Numbered from the stretch's first letter, positions 47,246 through 58,520 are shown. The stretch is 64,000 nt of DNA from Tolypeutes matacus (GCA_026826555.1 JAKSZT010053883.1:26097113-26161112); one strand, 5' to 3'. The notes: a model not told the origin generated them from the letters alone. Made by a program: numbers and translations.

Positions 47246-48405
47246 CAAGAATCAACTCAAAATGGATCAAAGATCTAAAGATCTAAATATAAAAGCCAGG
47301 ACCATAAAACTACTAGAAGAAAATGTAGGGAAACATCTTCAAGACCTTGTAGTAGTTGGTGGTTTCTTGGACTTCACACCCAAAGCACGTGCAACAAAAG
47401 AAAAAGTAGATAAATGGGACCTCCTCAAAATTCAACACTTTTGCACCTCACAGGACTTTGTCAGAAGGGTGAAAAGGCAGCCGACTCAATGGGAAAAAAT
47501 ATTTGGAAATCACATATCTGATAAGGGTTTAATATCCAGGATATATAAAGAGATGTTACAGCTCAACAATAAAAAGACAAATGACCCAATTAAAAAATGG
47601 GCCAAAGACTTGAATAGACATTTCTCCTAAGAAGAAACACAAATGGCAAAAAATACATGAAGAAATGCTCAACATCACTCATGATTAGGGAAATGCAAAT
47701 CAAAACTACAATGAGATATCATTTCACACCTATCAGAATGGCCACTATTAAAAAGACAGAGAATTACAAGTGTTGGCGAGAATGTGGAGAGATAGGAACA
47801 CTTCTTCACTGTTGGTGGGAATGCAGGATGGTACAACCACTATGGAGGACTGTTTGGCAGTTCCTAAAGAAGTTGAATATAGACTTGCCACGTGACCCTG
47901 CAATACCACTACTGAGTATATACCCAGAAGAACTGAGAGCAGTGACACGAACAGACATCTGCACACCGATGTTCATAGCCACATTATTCATCATTGCCAA
48001 AAGCTGGAAACAACCCAGGTGTCCATCAACAGATGAATGGATAAACAAACTGTGGTCTATTCACACGATGGAATATTATGCAGCAGTAAGAAGAAATGAA
48101 GTCATAAAGCATATGGCAACATGGATGAATCTGGAGGACATTATGTTGAATGAAGCAAGCCAGACACAAAAGGACAAATACTGTATGAATGCATTACTAT
48201 GAACCATATATATTGTGTAATATATTGTTTGACTCACACACAAAAAAAAACAAAAAAAACAAACAAAAAAACAAAACAAAACAAAAAAATTGACATGTAT
48301 CCATTACATTTAATTGAGAAATGTATATATTTATTCATCTGTGTTTACTTTTTAGTTTTTTATTGCTTATGTTTTCAATTATTAAATGTACAAAATAAAG
48401 TTAAA
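47246..48405 (+). mobile_element. L1-C, 5'-truncated L1 with a short 3' UTR
   Basis: Duplication AAAAATCAATAGCA at 47232-47245 and 48406-48419. It keeps ORF2 C-terminal frames of 122 codons (47262-47630) and 181 codons (47657-48202, with [20 protein letters not shown] and [10 protein letters not shown]), the best-preserved L1 coding in the window. The 3' UTR is only about 200 bp, with an A/C-rich block (48241-48288) and AATAAA at 48394, then the A tail. It is the least decayed L1 here. Confidence 0.85.
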
Positions 48406-49531
48406 AAAAATCAATAGCATTTCTATACACTATTAATGAACAATCTGAGGAGGAAATAAGAAAAAAATTCCATTTACAATAGCGACTAAAAGAATCAAAT
48501 ATTTAGGAATAAATTTAACAAAGGACATAAACAATCTGTATTCAGAAAACTATAAAGCACAGCTAAAAGAAACCAAAAGTGATCTAAATAAATGGAAGAA
48601 TATTCCATGTTCATGGGTTGGAAGACTGAATATCATTAAGATTCCAGTTCTACCCAAATTAATCTATAGATTTAACACAATCTCAATAAAAATTCCAATA
48701 TTGTTTTTTGTAGAATTGGAAAAGCCAATTATCATATTTATCTGGAAGGGTAAGTGTCCCCGAATAACCAAAAATATCTTTAAAAAGAAGAACAAAGTTG
48801 GAGAACTCTCACTTCCAGATTTTAAAGCATATTATCTAGCTACAGTGGTAAATAAATAAAAATAAATTAAAAGGAAAAAAAAAACATGATGCAGGCATAA
48901 AAATAGATTGCCAATGGAATCAAATAAAGAGTTCGGAAATAGACCCTCACATCTATGGTCAAGTGATTTTTGACAAGGCTTTCAAACCCACTCAGCTGGG
49001 TCAGAATAGCCTACTCAACACCTGATGCTTGGAAAACTGGATACCTAAAAGAAAGAACACCCTTATCTCACATATTATACAAAAATTAATTCAAAATATA
49101 TCAAGGAAATAAGTATAAGAACTAGAACCATAAAACTCCTAGAAGAAACTGTAAGGAAACATCAAGATCTTGTGATTGGTGGTAGTTTCTTGGACCTTAT
49201 ACCCAAAGCACAAGGAACAAAAGGAAAAAATAGATAAATGAGACTGCCTCAAAATTAAACACTTTCGTATTTCAAACAATTTTGTTAAGAAGGTGAAAAG
49301 ACAGCCAACTCAATGGGCAAAAATCTTCAGAAACCATATACTGATAAGGGATTGATCGCCATGTTATATAAAGAGATTACACAACTTAACAACAAAACGA
49401 CAAGCAATCCAATTAAAAAATGGACAAAATAATTGAATAGACATTTTTCCAAAGTGGAAATACAAATGGCCAAAAGACACATGAAAAGATGTTCAATCTC
49501 ACTAGCTATTAGGGAAATTCAAAACTACAAC

Positions 49532-49866
49532 AAGGGAAATAGATGTGGCTTAAGCATTTGGACACCCATCTACCACATGGGAGATCCCAGGTTCCATTCC
49601 CGGTACCTTCTAGAGAAAATGAGCAAGGCAGCGAGCTGGTGTGACAGGCTGGCTCAGCGAACTGACACAACAAGGACATACAAAGAGAAAACACAATGAG
49701 AGACACAACAAAGCAGGGAGCAGAAGTGGCTCAAGTGATTGAGCACCTCCCTCCCACATGGAGGTCCCGGTTTCAGTTCCCAGTGCCTCCTAAAGAGAAG
49801 ATGAGCAGGCACAGAGTGCAAAATGAATGGACAGAGAGCAGACAGCAAGCTCAGACAATGGGGGGG
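49532..49866 (+). repeat. composite two-headed DAS-SINE
   Basis: Heads at 49536 and 49718 with GACACAACAAGGACATAC-type linkers. It abuts an LTR fragment, and about 65 bp of L1-A is missing at this spot. Confidence 0.78.
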
Positions 49867-49873
49867 GGGGAGG

Positions 49874-50203
49874 GTGATGGTTAGGCTAAAGTGTCAACTC
49901 GGCCAGGTAATTGTGTCTAGGTGTTAGGTTTAGCAAGCACTGGGCTAATTGTAATACAAGAGCATTTATGGACTTGGATCACCAGTGAGTTTACTGCGTG
50001 GATGGCTGATTATATCTGCATCAATCAGGGAGATTGGATCAGCAATGGGTGATGCTTTTATCCAATCAGTTGAATGCCTTAAAAGGGGAAGTGATTTCAA
50101 CATTCAGAGAGAATTTCCCAGCTCGTCTTTGCACAGCCAGCTTCTCCCAGAAACTCATCAAGGACCTTTGGGAGCCCCTTAGCTTACAGCCTGCTATCAG
50201 TGC
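49874..50203 (+). mobile_element. MLT2-like ERVL LTR, 5' part
   Basis: It starts GTGATGGTTAGGCTAAAGTGTCAAC, the MLT2-type opening, and matches the complement of 62374-62812. The 3' part is lost and L1-A resumes at TGCTGGAGGGGATGTGG. Confidence 0.75.
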
Positions 50204-51180
50204 TGGAGGGGATGTGGAAAAATAGTAGGAGTGTAAAATGGTGCAGACTTTGTGGAAAACGATTTGACAGTTCCTCAGGAAACTAAATATAGAACTGCTA
50301 TATGATTTGGCAATCCTGCTACTAGGAATACATTTAGAAGATCTGAAAGCAAGGATGTGAACAGATATTTGCACAATGATGTTCATGGTGGCATTATTCA
50401 CAATTGCTAAAAGGTGAAAACAACCTAATTGTCTGTCAACCGATGAATGGATAAACAAGATGTGGTATATTCATACAATGGAATATTACTCAACTGTAAG
50501 AAGAAATCAATTTGGGGAAGCACATTACAACATGGAGAAACCTTAAAGATATTATACTGGAAATAAGCCAGGCACAAAAGGACAAATATTGTATGGTCTT
50601 ACTGATATGAACTAAATACAATGAGTAGACTTATGGAGTTGGACCATGAAGTGTAGGTTGGTGAGAGATGTAATATGGAATGAGAAGAGAGAAATTATGC
50701 TGGATGTTTACAGAATGTTTTATAAGGTCAAATGTAAATATATGGTAATGGTTAGACTTGATAGTAACATGTTATAACAAATGTAACAAACACTGTTGAT
50801 TTATGTATGTGATTGTTACTGAAATAAATACTCTAGAGATACTAATGTTAGTTGTTCTACTATAAGGTGTTAAAAATATGGTGATACATAGGGAAAATAA
50901 AACTAATGTAATTTATAGACCATAATTAATAACTTTACGTTTTTCTAGCAAAAGCAAAAATGGTACTATATTAATGCTAAAGATCAAAAAAGAATATGTA
51001 ATGGCAAAGCCCCAGGATGTGTTTATCAGTTGCAATTAATGTGCCACACTAATGAAGGATGTTTATGTGGGAGGTAGTGGGAGGTTTGGGAGGTGGGGTG
51101 TATGGGAATCCCTATATTTTTTGTGTAACATTTATGTAATCTAAGTATCTTTTAAAAAATTTAAAAAAAAAAAAAAAAAG

Positions 51181-51448
51181 AATATGGAGTTTGGTTTTGT
51201 GAGATTTGAGTATGATTAAGCTTTTTTTTTTTTTCTTTTTTCATTAATAAGGAGACCTTGATTATGTCATTTAATTAATCTGTCTTCATTTGTGTATCTG
51301 TCTCAACACTAGAAGAACAATTCAGTTAGTAGTTGCAATTAGATGAGATAAAAGTGCCTGGACATAACTTTTTAGGAGCAATGCTTCCATAACTTGTTGA
51401 GCTGCCCTTTTCTGTTATTTTTTTAAATTTGAAATAAAGTTATTTTTT
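51181..51448 (+). other. possible 3' transduced sequence of L1-A
   Basis: After the A run that ends the L1-A 3' UTR (51162-51180) come about 250 bases that are not L1. They contain AATAAA at 51433-51438 and stop exactly at the right target duplication. This is the layout of an L1 transcript that passed its own signal and ended at a downstream one. The final A tail is very short. Confidence 0.55.
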
Positions 51449-51465
51449 AAAATATGCAAAATCTT

Positions 51466-51704
51466 AATAGAGAAATAAGGAAATATGATTGAAGACTATG
51501 AAAGAAGACTGGAATAAATAGAGAATTATACCATGTTCATGGATGGTAAGACTCAGTAGCATGAAGACGTGAATTCTCTCCTAAATTAAATCTATAAATT
51601 CAATGTAGTTCTAGACAAAATCGCAATAGGATTTTTTTTCTTTTTTTGGTGAAACTTGGTAAGCTGATCCAAAAGTTTACATAGAAGAACCAAGGGCCAA
51701 TAAG

Positions 51705-51711
<7 letters not shown>
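51466..51711 (+). mobile_element. old sense L1, right half
   Basis: Continuation of the L1 at 20950-22423 (AATAGAGAAATAAGGAAATATG, then the GTTCATGGATGGTAAGACTC segment of ORF2). A T run follows at 51711-51735. Confidence 0.7.
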
Positions 51712-51735
<24 letters not shown>

Positions 51736-51799
51736 ATTTAGAAGCAGAACTGGGTGGGTGGGGGATCATTATAAAGGTATGGTAATTAATGCTATGAAA

Positions 51800-52262
51800 T
51801 GTTAGTAGATCTCCTGCAAACACTTGTTTATGTTTAGATGGTATAAATAGTGACACAAATGTTAGATGGAATAGCTGTTTAGCCGGCTAAGCCTTTGTAC
51901 TGTGCAGTGCAGTAACTGATTTTGATTTTGTTGTTCTTAAGAATGTCTTATCTTTTACAAGAGACTTTGGGAAAAATTTCCAGGGGCAAACCTCTGATGT
52001 CTTTGTAGCCAGCAGTTTGACTGCAGTGCTGCTTTCACTAAATGAAGTAATGGAAAATATTGAAGTTTGTGATGAATTTTGGTTTAAGGAAGCCACAAAT
52101 TTGGCAACCAAACCTCGATATTCAAATGAAACTCCCTGGCAAATTCTGCAGGACTCATCAAGATAACCTGGAATTGCAACTAACCTCTGAGAGTTAACTA
52201 TAAAAAAACCTTAAGTGTTCCAACAGTGGACCACATTATTCAGGAAATAAATTTTGAAGAGG
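51800..52262 (+). pseudogene. THAP12P: THAP12 (PRKRIR)-like fragment, frameshifted
   Basis: The + strand reads SDTNVRWNS, VLCSAVTDFDFVVLKN, GQTSDVF, LTAVLLSLNEVMENIEV, then after a frameshift near 52110 LDIQMKLPGK and QLTSES, and after stops KTLSVPTVDHIIQE. This order fits the hAT-transposase-derived C-terminal part of THAP12, a nuclear THAP protein. THAP12 encodes this part in one large exon, so lack of introns does not prove a retrocopy, and no tail is evident. A related hAT fossil is possible. Broken by stops and not functional. Confidence 0.6.
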
Positions 52263-52978
52263 TATGGAAGGAAAGGAATACATTTTGTAAAATGTTATAA
52301 TGAGGCTCATGACTGACTTTTTTGGAAGCAGGAGCTCAACCACTGACTTTCACCTAGTAGGAGTTTTAAGTATGTTGTTAAAAATTTGTATTGGATAGTT
52401 AAAGGAATTACCAGAGAGTGAGGGAAACTGAGTTTGCCAAGCAAGGATTTCAGTGTAGATTTTGTCTTTATCAAATGAACCTAAAGGAACACATTACAGT
52501 TAAAGTTCAAATGCCTTTTTCTGTATCTGGCTGTTGCTGTTTTCATTCCTTTGTTGAGCCTACACCTTCATAAATTTTTTAGCAGGTATGTGTTGATCCC
52601 TTCTGTTTCAAGGTCAGGATATAATCAAGAGGTCATCAATACTGACAACTGATTTGTCTATTTTCTTCTATTTCCATGTCTATATCTACTGCCTCATCCT
52701 GATTTATAAGCAAAACCTGGAAAGCCTACAAAAATAAGTATTTTGTGGATTATCTAGGAATAATACAAAAAATATTGCTGTCATTTTTGGTCAAGAAAAT
52801 CAATTTTGTACAGCTTATTTCAATTTAAATAAGATGTGAATTTTGCTTTTTAAAAAATGTAGGCAGATTAAAGCACTAGAAGTAAAAAGCAGAACTTTAA
52901 AAAATATTTTATGACCTTTAGGTAGGGAAGGATTTCTTAAACAAGACACAGAACACATATACCATTAACAGTGAGTTT
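52263..52978. other. unassigned AT-rich sequence
   Basis: No gene or repeat that I can name. Confidence 0.5.
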
Positions 52979-54570
52979 TGGGAAACAGATGTGGCTCAAG
53001 TGATTGGGCTCCCATCTACCATATGGGAAGTCCAGGGTTCAGTTCCCGGTGCCTCCTGTTGAAAGGCAAGCTGGCCCACGCAGAGTGCTAGTCCATGCAG
53101 GAGTGATGGCCCGCACAGAGAGCTGGTGCAGCAAGATGATGCAACAAAAAGAGACATGGAAGTGAGACAATAAGAGATGCAGATCAGGGAGCTGAGGTTG
53201 CGCAACAGATTGAGCGACCAAATGTGGCCTCTCTCTAAGCCAAACTCAGCGTATGAATGCATTACCTTCCTCCCAGTGTGGGACATGGCTCCTGGGGATG
53301 AGCCTCCCTGGCACTGAGGGATTGCTACCAAGTGCCAACTGGCAATGCGACTGGAAAAATACCTTGGATAAAAGGGGGAAAAGGTAAAGACAAATGAGTT
53401 TATATGGCTAAGAGACTTCAAAAGGAGTCGGGAGGTCATCCCAGTGGTAATGCTTACACACATCTCAGTAGGATCTCATAGAATTCCAAAGTGGATATCA
53501 CCCCAAATAGTGGGGCTCCTGAGGGCTCTGGAGACACTCAGGTCCTATGTCAGAGTGGATAGCTCCGGAGTTTGGTGCCTTGCCAGCGGGCCCTATACTT
53601 TGGAGTTTGTGCTCCTGAGAATGACAGAGTTGGACTCAACTATGTCTTTCCTGCATATGGCTCATCTGTCCCTTCTATTCAAACCTATACTTGGTGCTGG
53701 AGTTTGTAGGTGTACGCCCATAGACTTGAGTCTTTGGGCTGTCCATGTTCCAGCTGGGCCCAGAACCTCGGTGGAGCAGGAAATCCTACTCTACAACTCA
53801 TTGGACTTACTCAGGACAACTGGCGGGGAGATGATGATGGACAATGGCTATCCCAGGGAATGGAGAGAGTCTCCAGCTGCAGGCAGGATAATCCCATCCA
53901 TCTTCCCCATGGGATATAAGCCCCCTCTCAATTGGAGGTTGAGTGGACATCACCATCCCAGACTCCTCAGGATGGGGGAAAGAGCTATGGACTAGAGTGG
54001 ACTTACTGGTATTCTACTATAGACATATTGTGACTCAAGCAATGGAAGAAATTACAACATTGCTGTGGAGCCAGTGGCCACTGGAGGCTCTGGGGGCAGG
54101 GAGAGGGAAAAGCAGTTCTAATACAGGGGCTTTTTTGGGATTTGGGAATTGTCCTAAGTGACATTGCAACAACAGATATAGGCCATTTTATATCATCATA
54201 TAACATGCAGAACTGTGTGGGAGAGAGTGTGGTCTACAATGTGAACTATGGTCCATGCTTAATGGCAAAGCCCCAGGATGTGTTTATCAATTGCAATTAA
54301 TGTGCCACACTAATGAAGAATGTTTATGTGGGAGGTGGGGTGTATGGGAATCCCTATATTTTTTTGTGTAACATTTATGTACTCTAAATATCTTTTAAAA
54401 AAAGAGAGAGAGATTGAGCGCCTCTCTCCCACTCCAGAAGGTCCCAGGATCAGTGCCACCTAAAGAGAATACAAGCAGACACAGAAGAACACACAGAAAG
54501 CAGACAGCGAGCGCAAAAAAAACCACAACGGGGTGGGGGGAGAGAAATAAATAAATAAATCTTTAAAACA
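52979..54570 (+). repeat. two-headed DAS-SINE split by a 1.2 kb element
   Basis: The first head and linker are at 52979-53218. The remainder of the second unit (GCGCCTCTCTCCCACTCC ... AATAAATAAATCTTT) is at 54419-54560. A duplication resembling AACWGTGAGTTTT flanks the SINE as a whole. Confidence 0.8.
53219..54408 (+). mobile_element. chimeric non-autonomous retroelement with L1-A-type 3' end
   Basis: A 1.19 kb insert within the second SINE unit, with duplication AGATTGAGCG (about 53208-53217 and 54409-54420). The last 145 bases (54262-54405) match the end of the L1-A 3' UTR (51001-51166), including GGCAAAGCCCCAGGATGTGT and GTGTAACATTTATGTA, and end in an A run. The first 1 kb does not resemble L1 and is not one of the other repeats here. 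It has a 183-codon + frame (53444-53995) without a known domain. It looks like a passenger element that borrows L1 machinery. Confidence 0.65.
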
Positions 54571-54919
54571 AAAACTGAGTTTTTCTTAGTTGTTATGCTG
54601 TTAGCATACAATATGATATTAAAAGGCAATTTACAGAAGAGAAAACCTGAATCTTGGTCAATAAACATATTGTGGCATCCTAAAAGTCAAGTGAAGAAAG
54701 TGTTTTAGGACAAAAAGAATGATCAGCTGTGTCAGTAAAATGATGACCTTGTCAAAATGAGGTCAAAGAAATGATCACTGGATTTGACAACATGCAAGTT
54801 TCTAATGACCTTGGCAAGAATGGTTTTGAGGGAGTGATAGGGAAAACCTGATTGGAGTGGGTTCAAGGGAGAACAGGAGGAGAAGTGGAGATAAAAATTA
54901 TATTTATTAAAAAAAAAAA
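54571..54919. other. unassigned sequence before the second gap
   Basis: Nothing recognisable except the A run at 54909-54919 leading into the gap. Confidence 0.4.
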
Positions 54920-54929
54920 NNNNNNNNNN
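54920..54929. other. assembly gap at an A run
   Basis: Ten N directly after an 11-base A run. The homopolymer is the likely cause. There is no flanking duplication. Confidence 0.9.
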
Positions 54930-54952
54930 GTTTTTGTCTGATTTTAGGATAG

Positions 54953-55133
54953 GGAAGCGGCTGTGGCTCAATCAGTGGGGCTCCCGTTTACCATGTGGGA
55001 GGCCCTGGGTTCGATTCCCGGGGCCTCCTGGTGAAGGCAGGCCCGCCCGCACGGCGTGGTTGGCTGACCCAGCGAGCACAGGCAGCAGGGGGGGATGAAT
55101 GAATAAATAAATAAAATCTTTAAAAAAAAAAAA
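54953..55133 (+). repeat. DAS-SINE, long GC-rich type
   Basis: Full length from GGGAAGCGGCTGTGGCTC to the A tail. Confidence 0.92.
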
Positions 55134-55784
55134 ACATCATGTTTTTATGATTTTTGGATCCACTTAAGCAGAGCGTATTTCCTACCTAGCTTGGGTTCTG
55201 AGAGCCTTCCTCATGAGCAATTTTCCATTTACTTCTGCAAAGTGCTCCGAGGCCCCACTAACCCAGGGTTAATTTTATGTAATTTTTCAGTGTGAGGTTT
55301 CATATACCAAGCAGGTTATATAAATTTAGAGAAAGGAAAAATAAAATAAAATAAAATAAATAAATAAATAAGGACTCTGGTACTTCACAAGGCACACTCC
55401 TGAATTTGAATACCTCACCTAGGACTTTTTTCCCCCACCCAAGGCCCTGGCAAAGACAAGCTTTCTTTACCTTTTCCCTGAACTTATGGACAAAGTTTAT
55501 AGTCCCTTTTCACTGAGATTGCAGCCCTTAGAGGGTCTCAACTTAAAGGTATCTGGATTCCGATTTCCCACCTTTCACAGACCAAGGTTTGTCATTGATC
55601 AAAACCTACACCCCAGCTGTCTGTTCATTCTCTTGAGCTTGCTTCTGACTCAACTTTCTCTTCACTGGTGGCATCTGGGGATTTCTTATTCTTTCTTGAA
55701 AGCCTAGATATACATTTTTTTTTAAATCTTGGTTATATTTTACCCAGCATCCCTAGAGATTCATAGCAGCAAAGTTTCAGCACT
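55134..55784. other. unassigned, with an (AAAAT)n/(AAAT)n stretch
   Basis: A simple repeat lies at about 55338-55372. The rest holds no gene or repeat that I recognise. Confidence 0.5.
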
Positions 55785-56069
55785 TTCTTTTTTAAAAAAA
55801 AGATTTATTTTATTTATTTATTCCCGCCCCCCTTGCCACTTGTGCTTGCTGTCTGCTCTTTGTGTCCATTCACTGTGCATTTTTCTGTGTCTGCTTGTCT
55901 CCCTTTGTTGCATCATCTTGCTGCTCTAGCTCTCTGCAGGCGTGGGCTGTCAGCTCACCGCGGGCGCGGGTCAGCTCGTCTTCATCAGGAGGCCCCGAGA
56001 ATCTAACCTGGGCTCTCCCATATAGTAGATGGGAGCCCAATCACTTAAGCCACATCCACTTCCCTCAGC
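55785..56069 (-). repeat. DAS-SINE, long two-part type
   Basis: Antisense head at the right end (CACTTAAGCCACATCCACTTCCC) and a body with TGTGTCCATTCACTGTGC. Duplication TCAGCACTTT on both sides. Confidence 0.88.
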
Positions 56070-56084
56070 ACTTTATAGACTACC

Positions 56085-56420
56085 ATTCTGCTGGAACCAG
56101 AAATCTTTTCTCTCAATCTTCACTTGGCTAATTCTTGGTCACCATTGAGGTCTCAGCTTAAATGTCACTTCTCAGAGAAGTTTTCCTCTCTCTCCATCCC
56201 AGTCTAAACTAGTTTAACCTTGTATACTACTCATTGCACCCACTTTCTGTCTTAGCACTTAACTTGTCATTATAACTTCATATGGGTATTTGTTTAAAGC
56301 CTGATATCCCTATAGACTGAAAGCTCCATGAGGACAGGAGCCAAATCTGTTTAGTTCAGCATATTAAAGAATGCCTGACTTGAAGAAGATGCCCAATAAA
56401 TTTTGGTGACTGAACAAAAA
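56085..56420 (+). mobile_element. L2 LINE 3' end
   Basis: A worn but ordered match to the L2 3' region: GAGGTCTCAGCTTAAATGTCACTTCTC, the AGACTGAAAGCTCCATGAGGACAGG core, then GCCCAATAAATTTTGGTGACTGAA. Confidence 0.8.
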
Positions 56421-56630
56421 TTTTTCTAAAAATCTAATAACTAATGGTATAGTATTAAATATCTTCTAAAGTGGTAACCCACTATCTTCTCTGAGGACTG
56501 TATTCTCCAAGAAGAAAGTGTTTTTCATGGAAAAAAGGAAGAGGTTTTTGTTCACTAATTTAGTTGCCTCACCCTAGGAAAGCAATGATACTTAGTTTTT
56601 GGTAATCATATGTGTCTTTTCCTCTTTAGA

Positions 56631-57453
56631 ATGGAGATCTCCTCTCATCAGTCTCACCTTCTGCAACAACTGAATGAGCAGCGCAGGCAAGATGTATTTT
56701 GTGATTGCAGTATTCTAGTTGAAGGGAAGGTCTTCAAAGCACATCGAAACGTGTTATTTGCTAGTAGTGGCTATTTTAAAATGCTTCTTTCTCAGAATTC
56801 AAAGGAGACAAGTCAGCCAACCACAGCTACATTTCAGGCTTTCTCCCCTGACACTTTTACAGTTATTTTGGACTTTGTCTATTCCGGCAAACTGTCTCTT
56901 ACTGGCCAGAATGTCATAGAAGTGATGTCAGCTGCTAGCTTCCTTCAGATGACTGATGTCATTAGTGTATGTAAAACCTTTATCAAATCTTCATTAGACA
57001 TTAGTGAGAAAGAAAAAGACCGCTATTTCAGTCTCTCGGATAAAGATGCCAATTCTAATGGTATAGAACGTTCCTCTTTCTATAGTGGTGGCTGGCAAGA
57101 AGAAAGTAGTTCTCCACATTCTCACGTAAGCCCAGATCAAGGAACAGGCTTAACAAGTGGAAAATCTTGGAGTAAGTATAATTACCATCCAAACTCCCAA
57201 AGGAATACTCAGCAACCTTTGGCCAAGCACGAACAAAGGAAAGATCCCATTAAAAAGTCCAAACATTTGAGATTGTCACAGCCTTCGGAAATTGCTCCTT
57301 ATAAGTCAAGCAAACGAGAACTACGAACGTCTGATTCTTCCAGCCACATTTCCCAATCTGATGAACAAGCACAGATTGATGCTGAAATGGATTCTACTCC
57401 TGTTGGCTATCAGTATGGCCAAGGATCTGAGGTCACATCCAGAAGTTTTCCAG
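56631..57453 (+). CDS. ZBTB8A: ZBTB8A, first coding exon (BTB domain and linker)
   Basis: This exon encodes residues 1-274 of zinc finger and BTB domain-containing protein 8A, a presumed nuclear, DNA-binding transcriptional regulator. The protein starts [20 protein letters not shown] and contains a complete BTB/POZ fold (about residues 14-120), with the family signatures [27 protein letters not shown] and [12 protein letters not shown] domains dimerise and recruit corepressors. After it comes a Ser/Lys-rich linker with no domain I recognise. The acceptor is the CCTCTTTAG at 56621-56629, leaving one base before the ATG. An in-frame ATG 21 bases upstream lies in the intron and is not used. The donor is CAG|GTACAA at 57453/57454, and the exon ends in codon phase 1. 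The reading frame has no stops and matches the human protein closely as I know it. The 5' non-coding exon is not visible in this window. Confidence 0.96.
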
Positions 57454-58432
57454 GTACAAAAAACATAATCACTTACAAAAACCATAAATCCCCTTAATCT
57501 AGTTCCAAGTCTCCTATAGAAAACAACCCTGTCCCAACATGTCCTTAAGTTCAGGTATTATGGGTAGTTAAGCCAGTAGTAAGAAGGGATTTTTTATAAA
57601 AGTCATGCTTTCTAATGAAATTTTCTAATGAAATTCTAATGAATTTCTAAAAACCATTTTAAAAAATTTAAAGACAAATTTAATGATAGTCAAACAGTAG
57701 AGTACTGGTGGGGGGGTGGGGGTAAAAAACCATGATATCCCATACCTGGATCTGGGGGTAGTAAGATTACTGTTAAATATCTTACCATTTCTAAACAATT
57801 CAATCCCTGAGGCACTTATTTTCACTTGAAAAATTTTTTTTTCTTTGAGTATTCACTCAGGAGGAGTATTTTTACACAAAAAAGTTGGATAGCGCAACCA
57901 TACATATTTGCAGAAGTTCACAGACCCAGGATCTAAAGGAAGTTAGGCCAAATTTGAATTTATCAAGATTTAAATATATAATTTTTTTTTTTAATTTAAC
58001 ACAAAACTTATAGCATTGATACTGTAATTCTACAGTTGACCAATGTGCAACAACATGAAACTTATTTTTGTGATAGTAGTAAAATGTAGAAAGATTATGT
58101 ACGTTGGTACTCCTCCTCCCTATTCATTTGAGTACTGCATTTTTATAATTCTAGTATTTAAATCTAACTTCAATAATGAAGATGTTATACAGCGGTTAAA
58201 TTGATAAGGTTTGCCTACAATCAAAATTAACATTTTGAACATATACGAGTTTAAAAAAATAAAAGAAAAATCCTTGAAATTTTTTCACTTTTAAAAATTA
58301 TATTACAAATGTAACAAAAGTAAAGCAGGGGATAAACACATGTAAATAAAACAAGTTACTTAAAAGCTTAAATATTAAATACTTTTTTAACTTCTTTTGG
58401 ATTGTGTTTACAGTGTTAAAATCCAGTACTGG

Positions 58433-58520
58433 GAGCAGATGTAGCTCAAGTGGTTGAGCACCTGCTTTCTGTGTACAAGGTCCTGGGTTCGATCCCCAGT
58501 ATCTCCTAAAAACAAAAACA
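58433..58520 (+). repeat. DAS-SINE, short type (ZBTB8A intron)
   Basis: Head GATGTAGCTCAAGTGGTTGAGC, box B GGTTCGATCCC and an A/C-rich tail. Confidence 0.9.

Larger units (their letters stand above)
22424..51448 (+). mobile_element. L1-A, outer L1 of the nest
   Basis: A 17-bp duplication, AAAATATGCAAAATCTT, lies at 22407-22423 and 51449-51465, so 29 kb derives from one L1 insertion plus later insertions into it. L1-A pieces: 5' UTR 22424-23095; ORF1 about 23100-25000; ORF2 start 25100-25215, then 41047-41455, 42188-42338, 43052-44065, 45812-45985, 46726-47245, 48406-49530 and 50205-50600; 3' UTR to the A run at 51162-51180; then a possible 3' transduced tail. The RT box near 47010 reads FADE rather than FADD, and stops abound. 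Confidence 0.85.

Noticed and set aside
53444..53995. 183-codon open frame as a host gene
   Set aside because: It lies wholly inside a retroelement, has no known domain or splice context, and other frames nearby are equally open. Kept only as a question about the element.
54953..55040. tRNA genes in the DAS-SINE heads
   Set aside because: Box A and box B are present, but the copies lack a full cloverleaf acceptor stem, run into SINE bodies and A tails, and have target duplications.
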